33,143 bases of DNA from Pseudomonadota bacterium. Its GTDB lineage: Bacteria; Pseudomonadota; Alphaproteobacteria; Micropepsales; Micropepsaceae. The stretch lies in NCBI GenBank assembly GCA_021804785.1, contig JAJZGY010000025.1, positions 1 through 33,143 of the forward strand. The letters are read 5' to 3'. Shown one piece after another: positions 17,534-25,369 of this stretch (its first letter is position 1; each line of letters begins with the position of its first letter). Below the pieces are notes generated by a model that was given only the letters and a program-made list of their open reading frames with translations, was not told the DNA's origin and searched no databases. Position numbers and translations under genes: made by a program.

Positions 17534-18328
17534 ATGACACGGACATTTCTTAATCTGCTATCAGCTACAACCGTCGTACTAATGGCCGCAAACACTGCAT
17601 TTGCAGCTGGGCCTCCCGGTGGGTTTCATATGGGCCCGCCCTCCCAGGTTATGATGGGCCTTCCTGCTGGCGCGAGCATGGGACCGCCTTCGGGGGTAAG
17701 GATGGGGCCTCCGGAAGGTGTGACCATGGGACCGCCATCCAGCGTCACTGAAGGCACCGCTGCGGGAGCCGGCGCCGCAGGTGAAGCATTCCGCGGCAGG
17801 GCGTTGGGTAACACCGCACGCTTCAATTCAAATCACTCACTGAGCACTTCAGTGAGGTCTGGGGACAGCGCCGGGGCTTCGGTTGGCGAAAGCAGCAACT
17901 CCCTAGCGAACGCTGCAAAATTTCTGGGTAAGCTCAACGCAGCCCACGCTTCCAACACTGCGTTATCTCATGCGTCACCGCGATCAGTCGTTGGGGCTCT
18001 TGCCAATTACAAGTCGCAAACGCTATCGGCTCAAAGCCAAATTGATACCTACACCTCTCTAGTCAATAGGGATCAGTTGGCAGTCTCCTCGGCCCAAGCA
18101 CAACTTACAAGCCTGGAACATTCAGGCACAGCATCACAAACCCAAATTTCTCAGGCGCAAGCTCAGCTAAATGCGGCGCAGCAACAGCTTTCGTCAGACC
18201 AAGCACAACTGAGTGCGGCACAGGCTGAGTTGGTATCAGCACAGAACACACTGCAGACGACAACCAACCGTCAGCTCACTCCACAGGTAATCGCAAGACT
18301 AAATGTTCTTTTGGGTATTTCATCTTAG
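17534..18328 (+). CDS. Exported octapeptide-repeat and leucine-heptad coiled-coil protein
   Basis: Protein of 264 residues that I do not recognise. A signal peptide ends at AFA (residue 24). Residues 25-72 are six tandem octapeptides of the form M-G-P-P-S-G-V-x. Residues 73-160 are Ser/Ala/Asn-rich and probably disordered. Residues about 165-242 are an Ala/Gln/Ser-rich helix with leucine at 212, 219, 226, 233 and 240, exactly seven apart, plus I205 and L191 in register, so a long coiled coil is likely. No cysteines and few charges. The strong site AAGGAGGT precedes the ATG, suggesting high expression. It follows the barrel gene by 95 bases with no obvious promoter of its own. A structural surface or periplasmic protein is likely; it could be a substrate of the neighbouring protease, but that is inference. 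Confidence 0.85.
   Translation: MTRTFLNLLSATTVVLMAANTAFAAGPPGGFHMGPPSQVMMGLPAGASMGPPSGVRMGPPEGVTMGPPSSVTEGTAAGAGAAGEAFRGRALGNTARFNSNHSLSTSVRSGDSAGASVGESSNSLANAAKFLGKLNAAHASNTALSHASPRSVVGALANYKSQTLSAQSQIDTYTSLVNRDQLAVSSAQAQLTSLEHSGTASQTQISQAQAQLNAAQQQLSSDQAQLSAAQAELVSAQNTLQTTTNRQLTPQVIARLNVLLGISS
17606..17749 (+). repeat. Six tandem 24-bp units encoding GPP octapeptides
   Basis: The units encode AGPPGGFH, MGPPSQVM, MGLPAGAS, MGPPSGVR, MGPPEGVT and MGPPSSVT. They begin at the first residue after the predicted signal peptide cut and stop at residue 72. The amino acid pattern is kept while codons differ, so this is a protein-level repeat and not a recent DNA duplication. Confidence 0.85.
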
Positions 18329-18558
18329 AAAGAGGTGATTGGCGTCGTTGCCTCCTGGACAGGGTATTGGACACAATGAGTACGTACCCAAGTGAAAGCC
18401 GGCCAGGGATTGGCCTTGGTCCATTGGGCAAATTGGCTTTGCGCTCGCACATGGTTTGCGGGAAGCAGATGAGCGCTTTTCGTAGTCGGCAAAGCGACTT
18501 TTCCGTAAATATGTCACCAGTAGCGATCAGGCAAAGCAGAGCCGACATGAGGGTTTTT

Positions 18559-19536
18559 TCAGGCTTTTGAACTCATGAATCCCTGGCCACGGCGTTTTGC
18601 ACTGGCAATAGTTTGCGAGGGTTCCTCGCCAAACATCTGACGGTAGTCCCGTGCAAAATGCCCTAAATCTGTGAACCCGCAATGTAGTGCAACATCCGTG
18701 ACGCTGGTGTGGACCTCTGGTTCCTGAAACATGGCTTGAGCAGTTTGCAGTCTTACCCACCCCAGAAATTGGAGGGGTGTACATCCCCTCGTGCGCCTGA
18801 AATGAGCGTAAATTGTTCGCACCCTCACCGAAGCAACAGAAGCCAACTCTTCGATGGTTATGGCGCGGACAAAATGCGCCTCAGTATAGTCCTCGACCAG
18901 GCGAACGAGTCCGCTACCACGCCATTTTTCGGGAGTTTCAAAAACTTTGCATAATTGTTGGGATTTGCATAGATGAACGACGCAGCGAGCATGCTCTCCA
19001 GCTCTCGCATAGCCCATGTGGCGTCCGAATAGGCGTTAAAATTGATCTCCTGAATGAAGAAGGCGAGCCTTCTTCGAATGGTCCTATAGGCCTCGCTTTC
19101 AGTTTGGGTGTCGCCTTGAAATTGCAGTTACTTCGTTGCTCCGTTCCCCACCGGCGCGTATGCGCGCGTTCAAATAGCTTTCCTCCATATGCAGCGCGAT
19201 CTGGCGGTAATCACGTCCAAACGCGACCTTCATTTTAGTGGACGGAGAGACCACATAGGTTTGACTTGTTGAGAGATCCCAAGAAGACTTGCCGGGTCCG
19301 ATACGTGCAGTACCAGCCAGCGGGATCTGCTGTTGGAACATCCTGAATTCCGCAAGTGTGATACATACCCCCGCGCGCTAGCTGTAATATGACAGGCTCA
19401 TCCGCGGGGATGACCAGCAGTCAGGTCGGACATCGAGGTGATCAGCGGGATCATCCAGCCGAAACTCTGAAGCCGCGAATACGGATTGAAGCGTTGCCTC
19501 AACCTCGTTTGGTGCGTCAGGAGCGAATGATTGCAT
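18559..19536 (-). pseudogene. AraC-family regulator, broken by one stop codon and two frameshifts
   Basis: Reading the minus strand from ATG 19536 gives MQSFAPDAPNEVE and continues to YYS, then TAG at 19380-19378. The same frame goes on with AEFRMFQQQIPLAGTARIG and TYVVSPSTKMKVAF, an AraC_binding_2-like N-terminal domain. Near 19124 one extra base shifts the reading to LAFFIQEINFNAYSDATW and LESMLAASFIYANPNN. In an A-run near 18930 the frame shifts back to VRLVEDYTEAHF and ITIEELASVASVRVRTIYAHF, then TDLGHFARDYRQMFG, the AraC HTH pair, ending at 18559. The total length of 326 codons equals an intact AraC protein. Two compensating indels plus a nonsense codon indicate decay; sequencing error could explain the indels but less easily all three. 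The C-terminal HTH piece alone could still be translated from 19017. Confidence 0.85.
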
Positions 19537-19588
19537 AACGAGGTTCTGTGTTACGTCGTACTTCCTGCTGCATCACCTTACACTGACT

Positions 19589-20758
19589 TCACTGCCGGAG
19601 ATGGCGCGCCATGATGTTGCGGTGAATTTCGTTGGTGCCGGAATAGATGGTTGCGGCGCGTGTGGCGAAATATTTTCTTGTCGCCAGAGGCATCTGCGGG
19701 GCTCCGCTCGCACCATGCTCAGATCCCCGTGCGAGCGGCCCGCTTGCTTCGAGCGCGAGTTCAGCAATTTTCTGGTGGAGCTCGGTGGCCGTCGTCTTCA
19801 TGAGCGAAGAGGCCATCTCGTCCTCGCCGTCCAGCCTGCCCGCCGCAAGCAGGTGTAGCTCGAGCGCCTCCATCGCCGTCAGCGCGATGCTGACTTCAGT
19901 CATGCGTAGAGCAAAGTCCGGGCCGGGCTGATATCGTGCCACTTCGCGCTCCATCAGACGCCATGCCCGCCGTAGCGAACCGGTGGTCGTATTGTTGCTC
20001 CTAGCAAATCGCATCAGCTGCTTCGCCATTGCCCAACCGTGGTTTTCTTCACCTATGCGATTGGCAATCGGTACGCGTACCTCGTCGAAAGCGACCTCGT
20101 TGAAGTCATGCTCGCCGTCAATTGTGACTACCGGCAACACAGTCAGGCCGGGGCTGTCCATATCGATAAGCAGGAAGGTGATGCCTTCCTGTGGCCGCTC
20201 TGCACGTGCGGTGCGCACCAACGCAAACATGCGATTGGCCAGGTGCGCTCCGGTGGTCCAGATTTTTCGTCCTGTCACCACATAGAAATCGCCTTCGATT
20301 TCGGCGCGTGTGGTGAGTGCGGCAAGATCGGATCCAGCACCCGGCTCGGAAAACCCTTGGCACCACAGATCCTCGCCACTGAGGATTGGCTCGAGATACC
20401 GCGCCTTTTGCGCCGCCGTGCCGGCCGCGATCATCAAGGGCCCGATGCTGCGGATACCTGTGCCGAAGATGATTGGTGCATCGTTGCGCGCGCATTCCTG
20501 CTCGAACAGGAAGCGCCGGCGGACGCTCCAACCGCAACCGCCATACTCGCGTGGCCATCCCGGCGCTATCCAACCGCGGCGGTAAAGTCGTGTATGCCAT
20601 TCCCGCGCCGCAGCGATCTCAGTGTGGAAGCCAGTGGTCCGCTTGCCCGCTTCGCGCAAGTCTTCGCTCAATTCCTGGGCGAGAAATGCACGAATCTCGG
20701 CAAGGAAGTGCGCATCGCCATCTTCATGCGCGGCGGGAAGTTCGGCTGCGGATGACAT
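19589..20758 (-). CDS. Acyl-CoA dehydrogenase family protein
   Basis: FAD enzyme of 389 residues that introduces an alpha-beta double bond into an acyl-CoA. The N-terminal helical domain is followed by the FAD/substrate signature WCQGFSEPGAGSDLAAL and KIWTTGAHLANRMFALVRT, then the C-terminal four-helix domain ending ATIYSGTNEIHRNIMARHL. In the medium-chain enzymes the catalytic glutamate sits in IYEGT; here the position is serine (IYSGT). This is common in ring- and side-chain-degrading subfamilies, which may use another base or act as heteromers. No partner dehydrogenase is adjacent. The decayed AraC gene lies 52 bases downstream of its stop on the same strand. Substrate unknown. A small dyad AATAA-GGG-TTATT (20791-20803) lies just upstream of the start. 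Confidence 0.9.
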   Translation of the reverse strand: MSSAAELPAAHEDGDAHFLAEIRAFLAQELSEDLREAGKRTTGFHTEIAAAREWHTRLYRRGWIAPGWPREYGGCGWSVRRRFLFEQECARNDAPIIFGTGIRSIGPLMIAAGTAAQKARYLEPILSGEDLWCQGFSEPGAGSDLAALTTRAEIEGDFYVVTGRKIWTTGAHLANRMFALVRTARAERPQEGITFLLIDMDSPGLTVLPVVTIDGEHDFNEVAFDEVRVPIANRIGEENHGWAMAKQLMRFARSNNTTTGSLRRAWRLMEREVARYQPGPDFALRMTEVSIALTAMEALELHLLAAGRLDGEDEMASSLMKTTATELHQKIAELALEASGPLARGSEHGASGAPQMPLATRKYFATRAATIYSGTNEIHRNIMARHLRQ

Positions 20759-20988
20759 CTCCTCAGCCTATGGGCAGTTAGCCTCTGTACAATAAGGGTT
20801 ATTACGCACTTTCGCTGCGTCAACTGCGCGCGGACGACGAATGCTTCGGCATGTCCGGAAAGAGGGGCATCTGGCATGCTCAGGACCGGGAGAGGTCACA
20901 GCAAGTCTGAGGGCGATCTGGCATCGTCCAATCATTTCGGGACGTTCGAAAGGCCGAAAAAGGGGCTGGTCCTGCGCATCTGAGAACT

Positions 20989-21064
20989 TGGTGCCGCCTG
21001 GGTGACTCGAACACCCGACCCACGCATTACGAATGCGTTGCTCTACCGGCTGAGCTAAGGCGGC
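20989..21064 (-). tRNA. tRNA-Thr, anticodon CGT
   Basis: The minus strand folds as a full cloverleaf of 76 bases with encoded CCA (20989-20991). The acceptor arm GCCGCCT pairs perfectly with AGGCGGC. The D arm contains TTAGCTCAGCCGGTAGAGCA. The anticodon stem ACGCA/TGCGT closes loop TTCGTAA, giving anticodon CGT (codon ACG, threonine). The T arm has GTTCGAGTC. Confidence 0.97.
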
Positions 21065-21248
21065 CCCTCACACAAGCACGCAGAGCTTGCGACAGGCGGC
21101 GGAAAGTAATCGAGCATTGGTCGTACCGCAACCGGGCAGGGCGGATTTCGCTGAAGCACGGGAGGACTGCCACCCTGCATTGCAGGGTAAGGCAAGAGCG
21201 CCTATCTGTGCTCACGCTCCAGTTGCCAGCTTTAGGAGGCTCGTTCGG

Positions 21249-21914
21249 TTGCGCATTCCCATTCACTCGGAAGGCTGGCCCTTTATCGGCGCAATTGCGC
21301 TGGCCAACCTCTTGCTGACCTGGGGCTTAGGCTGGTGGGGACTGATACTTCTTCCAGTAACCCTGTGGGTCATTGCCTTTTTCCGGGACCCTGAGCGCAC
21401 TGCGCCCCCCGGGGAACACCGCTTGGTCAGTCCCGCAGATGGACGGTTGTTGCCTATCACCGAGGCCGAGCCCCCTCCTGAACTGGGACTGGTGCCCGGT
21501 CCGAGGCCCAGACTTTCCATTTTCATGAACGTCTTCAATGTACACGTAAACCGCAGTCCAGCTATCGGACGGGTGGCGAAACTGGCCTATCGCCCAGGGA
21601 AGTTCTTCAATGCGTCTTTTGATAAAGCCTCTGTTCACAATGAGCGCATGTCCATCCTGCTCGAGCTTGGGAGCGCTACTGGAGTGGCCGGAAAGGAACT
21701 CGTGGTGGTACAGATCGCCGGGCTCGTGGCGCGGCGGATCTACTGCCCCCTGACGCAGGGGCAAGATTTGAGCCGGGCGGAACGGTTCGGAATGATCCGT
21801 TTTGGCAGCCGTCTTGATATATACTTGCCCGAAGGGGCCCATATCGTGGCGCAGCCCGGGAGTTTTGTCCGGGCAGGTAAGACGGTTCTGGCGGAATTCC
21901 CGGTTTCGGGCTAA
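21249..21914 (+). CDS. psd: Phosphatidylserine decarboxylase proenzyme
   Basis: Inner-membrane enzyme of 221 residues, the short bacterial form, that converts phosphatidylserine to phosphatidylethanolamine. Two hydrophobic segments near the N-terminus (GAIALANLLLTWGLGWWGLILL) are followed by FFRDPERT, VSPADGRL, IFMNVFNVHVNRSP and YRPGKFFNASFDKAS, all family motifs. The self-cleavage site is FGSR in RFGMIRFGSRLDIYLP, where the serine becomes the pyruvoyl group. The start is the TTG at 21249, placed nine bases after a perfect AGGAGG; the frame extends back to 21087 but homology does not. pssA begins two bases after the stop, so the two sequential enzymes are one operon. Confidence 0.95.
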   Translation: MRIPIHSEGWPFIGAIALANLLLTWGLGWWGLILLPVTLWVIAFFRDPERTAPPGEHRLVSPADGRLLPITEAEPPPELGLVPGPRPRLSIFMNVFNVHVNRSPAIGRVAKLAYRPGKFFNASFDKASVHNERMSILLELGSATGVAGKELVVVQIAGLVARRIYCPLTQGQDLSRAERFGMIRFGSRLDIYLPEGAHIVAQPGSFVRAGKTVLAEFPVSG

Positions 21915-21916
21915 GG

Positions 21917-22732
21917 ATGACGGTTATGCGAAGAATGAGATACGGTCGTATTACCGCCAAGACCCGTGACGATGGCTTTGAGCCCTCAGCACTCAGCCGT
22001 TTTGTGCCCAGTGGCCTGACGATTTTGGCCCTATGCTCCGGGGCCACTGCAATCCGCTTCGCTTTGGACGGCAATTTTCGGGCCGCTGTCATCGCCATCA
22101 TTGTCGCAGCGGTGCTCGACACTATGGACGGCAAGATTGCCCGTCTGCTCGGTGCCGATTCCAAATTTGGGGCGCAGCTCGATTCCCTGGCTGATCTTGT
22201 GAGCTTTGGCATCGCTCCGGCTGTGCTGACCTATCGCTGGACCCTCCACCAAGCTGGTGGAGCTGGCTGGACCATTGCACTCATTTATTGTGTATGCTGC
22301 GCGATCCGCCTGGCGCGCTTCAATATCGAAACCGTGGAAGCGGCCGATCAGCATGCTGCCAATGCTCATTTTTCCGGCGTGCCGACCCCGGCGGCAGCCT
22401 GCATGGTGCTGCTGACCATGCTCGTCAGCTTCCAGTGGCACGACACCACTGCCGGCGCTTGGCTCGCCGATCCTATCCTTAACGGTGCGGTCGTCTCGAT
22501 CGTCTCATTATTGATGGTGAGCCGAATCCCCACCCTGTCGCTGAAGAACCTGCATCTGGAACGCCGTTATTTGTGGCTGGCAAGCCTTGTTGGCGCAGCA
22601 ATCGTGACCTTGGCTGTGCTGTGGCCTTGGGCAACATTGTCCGGTGGACTTGCCCTATACATTTTGACGCTGCCCCTTGGCGCGCGCCCCCGCAGCGAAC
22701 AGCGCCAACTTTTCCGTGAGTTTGGCGAGTAA
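21917..22732 (+). CDS. pssA: CDP-diacylglycerol-serine O-phosphatidyltransferase
   Basis: Polytopic membrane enzyme of 271 residues that makes phosphatidylserine from CDP-diacylglycerol and serine, the step before Psd. The CDP-alcohol phosphotransferase motif is intact: DGKIAR followed by G...D...D in ADSKFGAQLDSLADLVSFG. About eight hydrophobic helices are visible and the C-terminus is basic (ARPRSEQRQ). Start: ATG 21917 is two bases after the psd stop; ATG 21926 has a better placed AAGG, so the protein may be three residues shorter. The length suits alphaproteobacterial type II Pss proteins. Confidence 0.95.
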   Translation: MTVMRRMRYGRITAKTRDDGFEPSALSRFVPSGLTILALCSGATAIRFALDGNFRAAVIAIIVAAVLDTMDGKIARLLGADSKFGAQLDSLADLVSFGIAPAVLTYRWTLHQAGGAGWTIALIYCVCCAIRLARFNIETVEAADQHAANAHFSGVPTPAAACMVLLTMLVSFQWHDTTAGAWLADPILNGAVVSIVSLLMVSRIPTLSLKNLHLERRYLWLASLVGAAIVTLAVLWPWATLSGGLALYILTLPLGARPRSEQRQLFREFGE

Positions 22733-22758
22733 GCAGCCATTGCACCCCGGCCCTGGCT

Positions 22759-22787
22759 CCGTCACAGTGATAAAAAATCACTGACGG
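22759..22787. other. Hairpin after pssA, possible terminator or operator
   Basis: CCGTCA-CA-GTGAT (22759-22771) pairs with ATCACTGACGG (22777-22787) with a two-base bulge and an AAAAA loop. It lies 27 bases after the pssA stop and eight bases before the next start codon. No T-tract follows. It could end the psd-pssA transcript, or act as an operator or leader hairpin for the next operon. Confidence 0.45.
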
Positions 22788-22794
22788 AAATGCC

Positions 22795-23898
22795 ATGCTC
22801 ACGAAAGCCGATGATTATCCGGTGCACCAGCGCCCGGAACCGATTGCGGGATCTGGTACAGACCGCAATTTTTACGATCGTTATTTCTTCAATGGCTACA
22901 CCCTTGACGGTCACCTTTTTTTCGCCTGTGCGCTAGGTGTTTATCCCCATCTCAATGTGATGGACGCAGCGTTCAGCGTCGTCATTGACGGCGTGCAGCA
23001 TAATTTGCATGCGTCGCGCCTCCTGAACTGTGAGCGGCTCGACACCCGCGTCGGGCCGATCGAGATCAAGATCGTCGAGCCACTCAAGCGGCTCAAAATC
23101 CTGATCAACGATGCAGCGCATGACATCTATGCCGAACTGGAGTTTGAAGCCCGAGCACGTGCCGTCGAAGAACCCCGCTTCACGTTTCGTCAAGGCCCGC
23201 GCACGGTGATGGATTACACGCGCATGACGCAGAACGGCAGCTATGAGGGCTTCATCCTGATCAAGGGAATGCGCGTTGACCTCGACCCAGGAATGATGCT
23301 GGGAACGCGCGATCGCTCCTGGGGCATCCGCCCGATCGGACTTGCAGATCCACAGCCCGCCGCTCCACCAGCACCACCGCAATTCTACTGGTTATGGTCG
23401 CCCCTGAACTTCCCTGACCGCTTCATGCTTTTTCATATCAATGCGGACGCAAGCGGGCGTCCCTGGAACAATGCTGCGGTTCTGGGCGAGCTTGGCGATG
23501 TAGCGCCCAAGGTCATGTCGAAGAGCTGTTGCGAGGTCACCTACAAGTCAGGCACGCGGCATGCCTCGAAGGCCATGATCCATCTTTACGATGATGCGGG
23601 AGAACAATGGGATGTCGAGTTGACGCCGCGCTTCAATTTCTACATGTCGGGCATCGGCTACACCCATCCCGAGTGGGGGCATGGCCACTACAAAGGTGAG
23701 CTTGCCGTCCATTATGACATCTATGACACGGCCACGGTCAACGAGGCCCTGCCACTGTTCCTGCACGTGCAGGCCTTTGTTACGGCGCGCCTTAAAGGGC
23801 CAGATGGCGAGCGCGTGGGGGCAGGCGTGCTGGAACAGCTGGTACTGGGACCGCACGCGCCATCTGGATTAACCGGACTTCTGGATCCTGCACCATGA
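22795..23898 (+). CDS. AttH/CrtC-like (lipocalin-type) protein of unknown function
   Basis: Soluble protein of 367 residues without signal peptide or membrane segments. The N-terminus FYDRYFFNGYTLDGHLFFACALG, the central FYWLWSPLNFPDRFMLFHINADASG and the end SGIGYTHPEWGHGHYKGELAVHYD recall the two-lobed lipocalin-like fold of hydroxyneurosporene synthase (CrtC) and AttH-type proteins. The resemblance is to motif style only, so confidence in function is low. GGAA precedes ATG 22795 at good spacing. It overlaps the phosphotransferase gene by ATGA, so the two are translationally coupled. Such pairs, to my knowledge, occur in lipid, steroid or terpenoid catabolic loci; the nearby acyl-CoA dehydrogenase fits that but is on the other strand. 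Confidence 0.65.
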   Translation: MLTKADDYPVHQRPEPIAGSGTDRNFYDRYFFNGYTLDGHLFFACALGVYPHLNVMDAAFSVVIDGVQHNLHASRLLNCERLDTRVGPIEIKIVEPLKRLKILINDAAHDIYAELEFEARARAVEEPRFTFRQGPRTVMDYTRMTQNGSYEGFILIKGMRVDLDPGMMLGTRDRSWGIRPIGLADPQPAAPPAPPQFYWLWSPLNFPDRFMLFHINADASGRPWNNAAVLGELGDVAPKVMSKSCCEVTYKSGTRHASKAMIHLYDDAGEQWDVELTPRFNFYMSGIGYTHPEWGHGHYKGELAVHYDIYDTATVNEALPLFLHVQAFVTARLKGPDGERVGAGVLEQLVLGPHAPSGLTGLLDPAP

Positions 23899-24929
23899 CT
23901 GAAGAAAAAATACTTGCCGACCAATTGGCGCTCTATCTCAGCCAACACTTTGGCCACGCGGTCCAGGTGAAGGACCTATCACGCATTCCCGGCGGTGCGA
24001 GCCGGCAAACCTATCGCTTTATGGCCTCTTACGCTTCAGGCCCGGAGCCGATCGAGCGCGCCCTGATCCTGCGCCGGGACCCGGCTTTCAGTTTGATTGA
24101 GACCGAGCGTATGACGGAATTCGCGGCCTATCGCGCCTTTCACAAGGTTGGACTTCCGGTCCCTGAGCCGATCGTCCTGGAGCTTGGCAGTGAGGCACTG
24201 GAACGGCCCTTTTTCATCATGGAGGCGATCGAGGGCTGCTCTGCTGGCTCGCTGCTTGCTGCGGACCCCTATGGCAGCCATCGGGAGACCATCGGCGAGC
24301 AGTTCTGGAGCGCGCTTGGTCGCATCGCTGGCAGCGATCCGGCTACGCTTGGGCTCTTGAGCCTTGAGAGCCCCAAAGACAGCACACAGAGCCCTCCCCA
24401 CGAGCTTGCCCGCTGGGAGCAGGTGATCCGCGAAGACAGTCTTGAGCCACAGCCGATTGCACTGGGAGCCATTCGCTGGCTCCGACGGCATCTGCCGCCA
24501 CCGGCGGCCAAGCTCTGCGTCGTACATGGTGACTATCGCAGCGGAAATTTCCTGCACGATGGAGCCGGAAATATCCGCGCAATCCTCGACTGGGAAATGG
24601 CGCACCTGGGCGATCCGCTTGAGGACCTCGCCTGGGCGCTTGATCCTCTTTGGAGTCATGGCAATCCCGACAGACCGGGCGGCATGATCGGTCGCGACGC
24701 AGCACTGCGCATCTGGCAGGAGGCAAGCGGACTCATCGTCGATCCGCAGGCTCTTGCATGGTGGGAAATATTCGCCCAGGTGAAAGGTCTCGCGATCTGG
24801 ATCTCTGCCGCCCGCGAATTTTCCGAGGGACGCAACACTGAAGCCGTTAATGCCTTCTCCGGAATCTATTGCACGGCCTTTCACAATCGCACGCTTTCCG
24901 AGCGGCTCCTGGAAATATGTGAATCATGA
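23895..24929 (+). CDS. APH-type phosphotransferase family protein
   Basis: Kinase-fold protein of 344 residues of the aminoglycoside phosphotransferase/ACAD10-like group. Visible motifs: the nucleotide loop region LSRIPGGASRQTYRF, LILRRDP with the ATP-binding lysine position replaced by arginine, the catalytic VVHGDYRSGNFLHD (HGDxxxxN) and the metal-binding ILDWEMAHLGDPLEDLAW. Members near acyl-CoA metabolism genes are thought to phosphorylate hydroxyacyl-CoA or related metabolites; real aminoglycoside resistance is unlikely here. It overlaps both its neighbours by four bases (ATGA) in a three-gene operon. Confidence 0.88.
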   Translation: MTEEKILADQLALYLSQHFGHAVQVKDLSRIPGGASRQTYRFMASYASGPEPIERALILRRDPAFSLIETERMTEFAAYRAFHKVGLPVPEPIVLELGSEALERPFFIMEAIEGCSAGSLLAADPYGSHRETIGEQFWSALGRIAGSDPATLGLLSLESPKDSTQSPPHELARWEQVIREDSLEPQPIALGAIRWLRRHLPPPAAKLCVVHGDYRSGNFLHDGAGNIRAILDWEMAHLGDPLEDLAWALDPLWSHGNPDRPGGMIGRDAALRIWQEASGLIVDPQALAWWEIFAQVKGLAIWISAAREFSEGRNTEAVNAFSGIYCTAFHNRTLSERLLEICES

Positions 24930-25369
24930 AACCATCCAGCTCTGAACTTCTCATGGTGCTCCTACAAGACCTCAGCCTGCACATCGCGCCGGCGCTCGCG
25001 GACACCTATCTGCAAAGCAGCGCCCAGCTTTGGGCCGTGCTTTGTCTTTTAACAAACCAGGAACAGGCGCGGGCAGCCGATGTTCGGCTCAAGGACATCC
25101 GCAGCATGCGCGCGATGTTTGGTAGCTTGTCCGAGCTGGTTGGCCCCGAACTCAAGGCCCGTCTGCGCGCCGCGCACGCTGGTGCGGATCATCACCTCGA
25201 CATTGCGAGCCTTGATGCCACCCATGCCGAACTCAGCACGCTACTCATTACATTGCAGGAGGACCTTGAAATGCGCGCGGACAAGACAGCGCGGGAAGCC
25301 TGCAAAGTGATCTGGAGCCATCTCAATGCCTCGGCTCAGCGACACGCCCTCACGCTTCCGTTCAGCTAG
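24926..25369 (+). CDS. Unknown helical protein, third gene of the operon
   Basis: Protein of 147 residues, mostly helical, with no signal peptide and no motif I recognise. It starts SSSELLMVLLQDLSLHIAPAL and has regular Leu/Ala spacing through LSTLLITLQEDLEMRADKTA. Its start overlaps the phosphotransferase stop (ATGA), so it is part of the same operon and probably a partner of that enzyme. Similar small helical proteins are found beside phosphotransferases and acyl-CoA dehydrogenases, but I cannot assign a family. Its TAG stop overlaps the opposite-strand xerC stop in a CTAG. Confidence 0.75.
   Translation: MKPSSSELLMVLLQDLSLHIAPALADTYLQSSAQLWAVLCLLTNQEQARAADVRLKDIRSMRAMFGSLSELVGPELKARLRAAHAGADHHLDIASLDATHAELSTLLITLQEDLEMRADKTAREACKVIWSHLNASAQRHALTLPFS

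Noticed and set aside
20791..20803. Dyad AATAA-GGG-TTATT just upstream of the acyl-CoA dehydrogenase
   Set aside because: Arms are only five bases and AT-rich; chance occurrence is likely, so not listed as an operator.
24036..24884. 282-codon minus-strand frame inside the phosphotransferase gene
   Set aside because: Antisense shadow; the plus-strand frame has intact HGDxxxxN and DWE motifs.
23895..24929. Aminoglycoside resistance gene
   Set aside because: The kinase motifs are of the metabolic APH/ACAD10-like group, and the context is a metabolic operon without resistance or mobile genes.
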